From CAZIWJ01 sp964542855 (lineage in GTDB: Bacteria > Bacteroidota > Bacteroidia > Cytophagales > Cyclobacteriaceae), in the NCBI GenBank assembly GCA_964542855.1, contig CAZIWJ010000131.1, positions 1 to 9,991 on the forward strand: a stretch of DNA of 9,991 bases, in the 5' to 3' direction. This document shows positions 1 through 6,242 of the stretch, in pieces; the first letter of the stretch is position 1; each line of letters opens with the position of its first letter. The notes under the pieces were generated by a model. That model worked only from the letters and a program-made list of their open reading frames with translations. It made no database searches and had not been told where the DNA came from. Both the position numbers and the translations under genes were made by a program.

Positions 1-1156
1 AGTACCGGTACTGGTTCAGCCCGGACAAGCAAAAGGAACCGTTGGACTGGCCCTTGGATACGGACGGCAGAAAGGAGGCAAAGTAGCCAATAACCTGGGG
101 GTAAATGCTTATCCGCTGGTAACCAAAGTAAACGGTAATCAGGCGTTTTTCGCTACCGGAGTAATAGTTAATGCTTTGGATAAAACTTACACCATTGCGC
201 AAACTCAAACGCACCAGACTTACATGGGTCGAGAAACGGTAATCCAGGAAGCTAAACTGCCGGAATATCAGGAAAACCCGAAGGCTGGAAAGTATACATT
301 TAAGATAGAAACCGCTGAAGGGCCCAAATCGCCCGACGATATTACTCTGTGGAAAGGTCATAAATACCCAAACCACCACTGGGGAATGACGATAGATCTA
401 AATTCCTGTATTGGTTGTGGCGCCTGTACTATCGCCTGCCAGGTAGAAAACAATATTCCGGTGGTAGGACGGCAGGAAGTTATAAACCGCCGGGAAATGC
501 ACTGGATACGCATCGATCGTTACTATAGCAGCGACGCCGATGTAAACGACTTAACCGGACTGGAGGAAGCTTCTGATAACCCGGAAGTTACATTCCAGCC
601 AATGATGTGCCAGCAGTGCAATAACGCACCTTGTGAAACAGTTTGTCCAGTAGCGGCAACCACGCACAGTACAGAAGGGTTGAACCAGATGACTTATAAT
701 CGTTGTATCGGTACCCGCTACTGTGCAAACAATTGCCCTTATAAGGTGCGTCGTTTCAACTGGTTCAAGTATCACGACAACAACCAGTTTGCTGATGTGA
801 ATATGGCCATGAACGATGATTTGGGTAAGATGGTACTAAATCCAGATGTCACCGTGCGTGCACGCGGTGTGATGGAAAAATGCACTTTCTGCGTTCAACG
901 TATTCAGGCAGGAAAACTGGAAGCGAAAAAAGAGCGTCGTCGTCCGAAAGATGGAGAGATAGTTACGGCTTGCGCTGAGGCTTGTCCGACTGACGCAATC
1001 ATGTTCGGAGATTTGAACGACCCGGAAAGCAACGTTTCCCAGTACATTGATGAGGAAGCAAATAGCAGGGCTTATCATGTATTACAGGAATTACGTGTTT
1101 CGCCGAACGTGTATTACATGACCAAGATCAGAAATAAAGACATAGAAAACGCTTAA
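1..1156 (+). CDS. actB: ACIII subunit ActB, C-terminal part with the iron-sulfur (ActB2-like) domain; 5' truncated by window edge
   Basis: The open frame runs in from the window start (first full codon at base 2) and gives 384 residues before the TAA at 1154-1156. A TTG at 176 is internal, because the frame upstream is open and family-like. Bases 2-130 (for example QPGQAKGTVGLALGYGR) look like the end of the molybdopterin-oxidoreductase-like ActB1 half. A ferredoxin-like domain follows with four Cys groups: CxxCxxCxxxC (407-439), CxxCxxxxCxxxC (608-646), CxxTxxCxxxC (704-736), and CxxC (881-892) with CxxxC (971-985). The third group has Thr where a fourth Cys would sit, as expected for a [3Fe-4S] site beside three [4Fe-4S] clusters. 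The known role is carrying electrons from the quinol site at ActC towards the c-type hemes, on the periplasmic face. The fused ActB1+ActB2 form is typical of Bacteroidota; the N-terminal ~600 residues lie outside this window. Next gene starts 18 bases on. Confidence 0.95.
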   Translation, partial: VPVLVQPGQAKGTVGLALGYGRQKGGKVANNLGVNAYPLVTKVNGNQAFFATGVIVNALDKTYTIAQTQTHQTYMGRETVIQEAKLPEYQENPKAGKYTFKIETAEGPKSPDDITLWKGHKYPNHHWGMTIDLNSCIGCGACTIACQVENNIPVVGRQEVINRREMHWIRIDRYYSSDADVNDLTGLEEASDNPEVTFQPMMCQQCNNAPCETVCPVAATTHSTEGLNQMTYNRCIGTRYCANNCPYKVRRFNWFKYHDNNQFADVNMAMNDDLGKMVLNPDVTVRARGVMEKCTFCVQRIQAGKLEAKKERRRPKDGEIVTACAEACPTDAIMFGDLNDPESNVSQYIDEEANSRAYHVLQELRVSPNVYYMTKIRNKDIENA

Positions 1157-1174
1157 AAACTAAATAATTACGAT

Positions 1175-2629
1175 ATGCAAGTTGTTTCACCCGTACGAAA
1201 GCCACTGGTTACTGGGGGTAAAACCGTACACGACGTTACGGAAGATATCTGTAAGCAGGTTGAAGGGAAGCCGACGATCAGCTGGTTCCTGGGAATTGCA
1301 ATCTCTCTGGGTTTCCTGGCAATCGGAACTTACGCCCTTGGTATGACCTTATGGGAAGGTATTGGAATGTGGGGTCTGAACAAAACAATTGGATGGGCTT
1401 GGGATATTACCAACTTTGTCTGGTGGGTTGGTATTGGCCATGCTGGAACCCTTATTTCAGCGGTACTCCTGCTATTTCGTCAGCGTTGGCGTATGTCTAT
1501 TAACCGGGCAGCGGAAGCAATGACGATTTTTGCTGTAATTTGTGCAGCGTTATTTCCAGTTGTTCACATGGGGCGACCCTGGCTGGGGTTCTACTGGGCA
1601 CTTCCCTTACCAAATACTTTTGGTTCGCTTTGGGTTAACTTTAACTCACCCCTGCTATGGGACGTGTTTGCTATTAGTACTTACTTCACCGTATCGTTGG
1701 TTTTTTGGTACATTGGACTGGTTCCTGATTTTGCTACCATTCGCGACCGAGCAAAAGGCCCAATCTCGAAATTTGCTTACGGGGCTTTAAGCCTGGGATG
1801 GAATGGTTCTACCCGTACCTGGGAACGCTACGAAACCGTAGCTTTAGTACTTGCCGGGTTAGCAACCCCACTGGTACTCTCAGTTCATACGATTGTATCT
1901 TTCGACTTTGCTACTTCTGTAATACCCGGTTGGCACACCACAATTTTCCCGCCCTACTTCGTAGCTGGTGCAATTTTCTCGGGCTTTGCCATGGTAATGA
2001 CGCTTATGCTGATTACTCGAAAAGTTTATAAACTGGAGGATTACGTAACCCTAACGCACATCGAGTTGATGAATATAATCATCATGGTAACCGGCTCAAT
2101 TGTTGGTATCGCCTACATCACAGAATTATTTATGGCCTGGTACTCAGGAGTTCCTTACGAGCAATACGCTTTCATTAACCGGGCGTTAGGTCCATACTCA
2201 TGGGCTTACTGGACAATGATGACCTGCAACGTAATATCACCACAGGTATTTTGGTTTAAAAAAGTAAGAACGAGCATTGCAGCCTCATTTGTGCTTTCAA
2301 TAGTGGTAAATGTGGGAATGTGGTTCGAGCGTTTTGTAATTATTGTTACTTCCCTGCATCGCGATTACCTGCCTTCAAGCTGGGCGATGTTTTCCCCTAC
2401 GCTATACGACATCGGGGTTTACCTGTTTACGTTCGGCTTATTTTTTACGCTGTTCCTAATGTTTGCTAAATTCTTCCCGGTAATAAACATGGCAGAAGTA
2501 AAGAGTATTGTGAAAGCCACCTCACACCGTAAGGATATGGTAGAACATTCACCAGCAATGGCTGACGGTTCTGATGGAAATGGAGTAAAAAAACCGGAAG
2601 AAGTAGAAGCTTCCAGCAATAACAACTAA
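1175..2629 (+). CDS. actC: ACIII integral membrane subunit ActC (NrfD/PsrC family), quinol-binding
   Basis: This 484-residue polytopic membrane protein belongs to the NrfD/PsrC family. I count about ten membrane segments, at roughly residues 36-58, 79-101, 113-131, 159-181, 220-244, 260-281, 297-319, 343-361, 367-392 and 411-432. In ACIII this subunit anchors the ActB iron-sulfur domain and is the proposed menaquinol oxidation site. Polar residues at segment ends that could serve this are H131 in VVHMGRPW, D163 in SPLLWD and H238 in SVHTIVSFDF; assigning them to the site is inference. A hydrophilic tail of about 40 residues (from around 445) ends in a Glu/Asn-rich stretch. The ATG at 1175 follows actB by 18 A/T-rich bases with no Shine-Dalgarno site, and actD begins 4 bases after the stop, so co-transcription is likely. 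ActF downstream is its paralogue; the position right after actB identifies this copy as ActC. Confidence 0.95.
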   Translation: MQVVSPVRKPLVTGGKTVHDVTEDICKQVEGKPTISWFLGIAISLGFLAIGTYALGMTLWEGIGMWGLNKTIGWAWDITNFVWWVGIGHAGTLISAVLLLFRQRWRMSINRAAEAMTIFAVICAALFPVVHMGRPWLGFYWALPLPNTFGSLWVNFNSPLLWDVFAISTYFTVSLVFWYIGLVPDFATIRDRAKGPISKFAYGALSLGWNGSTRTWERYETVALVLAGLATPLVLSVHTIVSFDFATSVIPGWHTTIFPPYFVAGAIFSGFAMVMTLMLITRKVYKLEDYVTLTHIELMNIIIMVTGSIVGIAYITELFMAWYSGVPYEQYAFINRALGPYSWAYWTMMTCNVISPQVFWFKKVRTSIAASFVLSIVVNVGMWFERFVIIVTSLHRDYLPSSWAMFSPTLYDIGVYLFTFGLFFTLFLMFAKFFPVINMAEVKSIVKATSHRKDMVEHSPAMADGSDGNGVKKPEEVEASSNNN

Positions 2630-2633
2630 ATAT

Positions 2634-3167
2634 ATGAAAGGCGAAAAGTTTGTTTTGGGCGTCTTCGATGATGAAGACGTTCTATTGAGTGGAGTAAAGC
2701 AGGTTCGTGGAGAAGGAGTGAAAATTCATGAAGTTTACTCTCCTTTCCCGGTTCACGGCGTTGGGCATGCACTGGGCTACAAAAGATCTAAACTCTCTAT
2801 TGCAGCATTTTTCTTTGGTGTTGCCGGCACTGGTTTGGCCATCCTGATGCAAACCTACATGATGGGCATAGACTGGCCAATGGTAATTGGAGGAAAAGAC
2901 TTTACCCCCGCACCCACTTTTGTTCCGGTAACTTTTGAACTAACTGTGTTACTGGCGGCCCTTGGAATGGTAGCAACCTTTCTCATCACCAACGACCTGC
3001 GTCCTTATGGTCGCGCGAAGGTTTTTGACCTGAGGCAAACTGATGACAAACACATCGTAGCGATTAACCTGAATAAAAACGGGGGAAACCGTAACGAGAT
3101 AGAACGAATACTCAAAGACAGCGGTGCAACTGAGGTAAACGACAAGACAGTTGCCTGGGCATCATAA
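2634..3167 (+). CDS. actD: ACIII membrane subunit ActD (DUF3341 family)
   Basis: This 177-residue protein has the DUF3341 layout. A soluble N-terminal alpha/beta stretch (residues 1-50) begins with a FVLGVFDDEDVLLSGV pattern. Two membrane segments follow at about 54-76 and 97-120, joined by a loop containing W81 and several prolines, then a soluble C-terminal tail of about 55 residues. In known ACIII structures ActD is a peripheral two-helix subunit that carries no cofactor and helps hold the membrane part together; no heme or metal motif is visible here, which agrees. The start ATG lies only 4 bases after the actC stop, so translation of the two is probably coupled. The length is normal for the family. 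Assignment rests on the sequence pattern plus the fixed position between actC and actE. Confidence 0.93.
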   Translation: MKGEKFVLGVFDDEDVLLSGVKQVRGEGVKIHEVYSPFPVHGVGHALGYKRSKLSIAAFFFGVAGTGLAILMQTYMMGIDWPMVIGGKDFTPAPTFVPVTFELTVLLAALGMVATFLITNDLRPYGRAKVFDLRQTDDKHIVAINLNKNGGNRNEIERILKDSGATEVNDKTVAWAS

Positions 3168-3187
3168 ATCCATTACCTAAACACGAT

Positions 3188-3826
3188 ATGATTACTTCAT
3201 TTAATAAAAAATACTGGATAATAGCTGGTTTTGCCGTATGGGTACTGGCATCCTGCTCCGCAAAAGATAATTTTCCAGGTTTGGAGTACGCCCCTCAAAT
3301 GTATCATACAGTTCCTTATGAACCCCTGACCCAAATCAAAGATAAGAATCAGGGTAAATGGCTGAGTTCGCTTGATAACGGCGTGGGCGAATATTACAAC
3401 TCCAATTCATACAATCCCTACGCGATGAATTCGCGAAAGCTACCGGAAAAAACAGTTCGCAGGAATGGGGCTGGATACCTGCCTTATCGCCTCGATGCAG
3501 ACAGCCTCGATTACGCGGGTGAAGTTATGGTCAATCCTCTCGATTCCACTGAGGCTATACTGGAAGAAGGTGAATATTTATATACTCAGTTCTGCTATCC
3601 TTGCCATGGTGAAAATGGCCAGGGAAAAGGGCCCGTCGCAGAAATTTACAAAGGGGTTCCTAATTACCAGGTTGGTCGTTACAAAGATCTTCCAGAAGGA
3701 CATATTTTTCATGTGATTACCCATGGTAAAGGCCGGATGAATGCACACGGTTCACAAATGAGCATAGAAGAGCGTTGGAAAATAGTTCGTTACGTGCAAT
3801 TACTTCAAAAAGGAGAGGATATTTAA
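3188..3826 (+). CDS. actE: ACIII subunit ActE, monoheme cytochrome c lipoprotein
   Basis: This 212-residue exported cytochrome c has a lipoprotein signal: positively charged start, hydrophobic run at residues 11-20, and lipobox LASC with the lipidated Cys at 23. A single heme c site, CYPCH, is at residues 136-140 (bases 3593-3607), followed by GENGQGKGP as in class I cytochromes c. The distal Met ligand is probably M184 or M191 in the GRMNAHGSQM segment. In the family, ActE sits on the periplasmic side and passes electrons from the ACIII heme chain to the terminal oxidase or to a soluble cytochrome c. The gap after actD is 20 bases and actF starts 14 bases after the stop. The ~110 residues before the heme domain contain no recognisable domain; this low-complexity N-terminal half (YYNSNSYNPYAMNSRKLP) is usual for Bacteroidota ActE and probably wraps around other subunits. 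Confidence 0.94.
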   Translation: MITSFNKKYWIIAGFAVWVLASCSAKDNFPGLEYAPQMYHTVPYEPLTQIKDKNQGKWLSSLDNGVGEYYNSNSYNPYAMNSRKLPEKTVRRNGAGYLPYRLDADSLDYAGEVMVNPLDSTEAILEEGEYLYTQFCYPCHGENGQGKGPVAEIYKGVPNYQVGRYKDLPEGHIFHVITHGKGRMNAHGSQMSIEERWKIVRYVQLLQKGEDI

Positions 3827-3840
3827 AACGATTAAATATT

Positions 3841-5133
3841 ATGGCATCATCCCCATCAACCATTACAGAAGAAAGGTTTGAATTTACAGGGTCAGCGAAA
3901 AAATCGTTGGCAATGTTTGGCGCTGTTGGACTGGTTATACTGGTTCTCGGTATTGTATTTGCAGCTACCGGAAGTCATGCAGAAGAACATGCGGCCGGAG
4001 AAGGCCATGCTTTTCATTGGACTCAGCGACTATTTGCAAACTTATGGATTAACAATATTTATTTTCTTGGTATTGCACTTGTAGGAGTATTGTTCGTAGC
4101 CTTGCAGTACGTAGCTCAGGCTGGCTGGTCAGCTTCCATGAAAAGAGTACCAGAAGCATTCGGTAACTGGATTCCGGTAGGAGGTTTATTAATACTTGCT
4201 GTGTTTATCATTGCTAACCATGACTTGTTCCACTGGACCCACGGTTATCTTTATGATGAAGCTGATCCACGTTACGACCATATTATCGATGGAAAAAAAG
4301 GGTACTTCTTTTGGCCTTTATCAGAAAACCCGTCCATCCCGGTATTCTTTTTGGTACGAATGGTAGCTTACTTTGTAGTGTGGTACCTCTTATTTAGTAT
4401 GATTCGCAAGGCTTCGCTCAAAGAAGACCTGGAAGGGGGAACTAAAAATTACTACAGAATGGTAACCCTCTCAGCTATTTTTACAGTTGTTTTTGGACTA
4501 ACTTCCTCAACTGCTGCCTGGGATTGGGTATTATCCATCGATACCCATTGGTTTAGCACTATGTTTGGGTGGTACGTTTTCGCAAGCTGGTTCGTATCTG
4601 GTCTGGCGGCGATTACTCTTGCGGTTGTGTTGCTCCGTGAACAAGGCTACTTGCAAATGATAAGTTCTGAACACTTCCACGATTTAGGAAAGTTTATCTT
4701 TGCATTTAGTATTTTTTGGACTTATATCTGGTTTTCACAGTACCTGCTAATTTATTACGCTAATATTCCAGAGGAAACAATTTACTTCGTAGAAAGACTA
4801 GCAAGCGACCACTACGGTCCGATACTGATCATTAACTTAATACTGAACTTTGCATTACCGTTTTTGGTTCTAATGACTAGGGACTCCAAGCGAATTTCAG
4901 TATTCTTAAAAATCGTGTGTGTGGTAGTTTTACTTGGACATTGGCTTGATTTCTACCTGATGATAACGCCTGGTACATTGAAAGAAAATGGTGCTTTCGG
5001 ACTAATGGAAATTGGTAGCTTTATTTTGTATTCAACAGCATTTATTTTCGTAGTAATGTTGGGTTGGACAAAGGCTTCCTTAGTGCCAGTGAATCACCCG
5101 ATGCTGGAAGAAAGTGTTCATCATCACACCTAA
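3841..5133 (+). CDS. actF: ACIII integral membrane subunit ActF (NrfD/PsrC family, ActC paralogue)
   Basis: From the ATG at 3841 the product is 430 residues. I chose this start because the frame upstream (back to a TTG at 3775) lies wholly inside actE and encodes Arg/Lys-rich sequence unlike the family. About ten membrane segments are visible, near residues 20-43, 68-92, 110-126, 163-186, 205-228, 242-265, 283-305, 325-346, 353-375 and 390-409. It is the second NrfD-like subunit of ACIII; family work proposes a role in proton movement or as structural partner to ActC, and it has no nearby iron-sulfur subunit. A His-rich periplasmic or interfacial stretch (residues 46-59, SHAEEHAAGEGHAFH) and a C-terminal HHHT are visible; their meaning is unknown. 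The gene ends with tandem stops TAA TAG (5131-5136), and a 44-base gap separates it from coxB. Confidence 0.94.
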   Translation: MASSPSTITEERFEFTGSAKKSLAMFGAVGLVILVLGIVFAATGSHAEEHAAGEGHAFHWTQRLFANLWINNIYFLGIALVGVLFVALQYVAQAGWSASMKRVPEAFGNWIPVGGLLILAVFIIANHDLFHWTHGYLYDEADPRYDHIIDGKKGYFFWPLSENPSIPVFFLVRMVAYFVVWYLLFSMIRKASLKEDLEGGTKNYYRMVTLSAIFTVVFGLTSSTAAWDWVLSIDTHWFSTMFGWYVFASWFVSGLAAITLAVVLLREQGYLQMISSEHFHDLGKFIFAFSIFWTYIWFSQYLLIYYANIPEETIYFVERLASDHYGPILIINLILNFALPFLVLMTRDSKRISVFLKIVCVVVLLGHWLDFYLMITPGTLKENGAFGLMEIGSFILYSTAFIFVVMLGWTKASLVPVNHPMLEESVHHHT

Positions 5134-5177
5134 TAGATTTTAAAGAAATTATAAAGCACTAATTAAACATAAATATA
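5134..5177 (+). other. Gap between the ACIII genes and the oxidase genes, A/T-rich leader of coxB
   Basis: At 44 bases this is the longest spacer in the window. It is strongly A/T-rich, begins with an extra in-frame TAG and leads into coxB with no Shine-Dalgarno site. I looked for the Bacteroidota promoter pattern (TTG about 19-20 bases before TAnnTTTG) and for a hairpin with a T-run, and saw neither. Read-through from the act genes into coxB is therefore the simplest view. An internal promoter within the end of actF cannot be excluded. Confidence 0.4.
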
Positions 5178-6212
5178 ATGCTTGAGATAATAATTAGTAT
5201 CGGCGCCCTGTTTGTTCTTGCAATTATCTACCTGATATTCAGAATTACTGTATTAGCAGGTGTTGCCAAGGATAGTTCGGGAAAACCCTCTAGAGGTGCT
5301 TCGAATGGAATTTTCTTTGTAGTCTTCCTAATTTTAGGTGGAGGTTTAACTTATTGGTATTCGGTTTACGAGTTCGACAATTATACATTGCCTATAGCTT
5401 CGGAGCATGGAATTGAAATTGATAGGATATTTTGGATCACCATGGCGGTGACTGGTATTATATTCGTCATTACCCATATACTCCTTTTCATATTTCCTTA
5501 CCGTTACAAGTACAGCGAGAAAAGAAGGGCTTTATTTTATCCCGATAATAATAAGCTTGAGTTACTATGGACAGTAGTACCCGCAATGGCTTTGGCTGTG
5601 TTGGTATTTTCTGGATGGAAAGTATGGACGGATGTAACAACCAAAGCCCCTGAAGAAGCCGAGGTAGTTGAGATCTTTGGGTACCAGTTTGCCTGGAAAG
5701 CTCGTTATCCTGGAAGAGACGGTCAATTGGGTGATTACGATTACAGACTGATTGATGTAGAAAATGAGTTAGGCATGGATTTTTCTGATCGTAACGCAAT
5801 TGATGATTTTGTTGAAGGAAGGGAGGTTCACATCCCTAAAGGGCAGCCTGTGCTATTTAAAATTAGGGCACGTGACGTCTTGCATAGTGTGTTCATGCCT
5901 GAATTTCGCTTGAAAATGGATGCTGTACCTGGCATGCCTACTAATTTCTGGTTCACGCCGTCTAAAACCACTGAGGATATGCGAGCTGAATTGGATGATC
6001 CTGATTTCAATTACTTTATTTATTGTACTGAAGTTTGTGGAAGAGGTCATTTCTCCATGAGGATTCGAGTAGTAGTTGATGAACCAGAGGACTACGAAAA
6101 GTGGTACGCTGAACAAAAGCCGTGGTTATCTAAAAATCCAGAATACCTCGCAAAGGTACCTTCTAACATGAAAGAACTTGCCTCATTAGCAGCAGGAGTA
6201 GAAGATAAATAA
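5178..6212 (+). CDS. coxB: Cytochrome c oxidase subunit II (CuA-binding)
   Basis: This 344-residue subunit II accepts electrons at the binuclear CuA centre. All CuA ligands are present: H236 in DVLHSVFMPEF and C283, E285, C287, H291 and M294 in CTEVCGRGHFSM (bases about 6024-6059). The aromatic patch FGYQFAW (residues 167-173) that helps electron transfer into CuA precedes the cupredoxin domain. Two canonical membrane hairpin segments are at about 83-107 and 128-150; two further hydrophobic segments at about 3-25 and 43-63 extend the N-terminus beyond the usual two-helix design. No lipobox and no CxxCH are present, so there is no fused cytochrome c domain as in caa3 oxidases. The stop is doubled (TAA TAA, 6210-6215), and coxA starts 30 bases later. 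The gene follows the ACIII genes directly, in line with an ACIII-aa3 electron path. Confidence 0.95.
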   Translation: MLEIIISIGALFVLAIIYLIFRITVLAGVAKDSSGKPSRGASNGIFFVVFLILGGGLTYWYSVYEFDNYTLPIASEHGIEIDRIFWITMAVTGIIFVITHILLFIFPYRYKYSEKRRALFYPDNNKLELLWTVVPAMALAVLVFSGWKVWTDVTTKAPEEAEVVEIFGYQFAWKARYPGRDGQLGDYDYRLIDVENELGMDFSDRNAIDDFVEGREVHIPKGQPVLFKIRARDVLHSVFMPEFRLKMDAVPGMPTNFWFTPSKTTEDMRAELDDPDFNYFIYCTEVCGRGHFSMRIRVVVDEPEDYEKWYAEQKPWLSKNPEYLAKVPSNMKELASLAAGVEDK

Positions 6213-6242
6213 TAAGGTTTTACCCATACATAAGTATCAATT

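Noticed and set aside
176..178. TTG at 176 as the start of a separate ferredoxin-like gene
   Set aside because: The same frame is open back to the window edge and encodes sequence typical of the end of the ActB1 domain, so this is an internal Leu codon of a longer ActB.
3812..3819. AGGAGAGG as a Shine-Dalgarno site for actF
   Set aside because: It is more than 20 bases before the ATG at 3841 and encodes the last residues of ActE, so the spacing is wrong.
3775..3840. Upstream TTG extension of actF by 22 residues overlapping actE
   Set aside because: The extension lies inside actE, is rich in Arg/Lys and Ser unlike family N-termini, and the ATG at 3841 gives a normal ActF start and length.
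5488..5799. 103-codon open frame on the minus strand opposite coxB, and similar minus-strand frames elsewhere
   Set aside because: They lie wholly within well-supported plus-strand genes, show no family resemblance and have no leader space; they are shadows of the coding strand.
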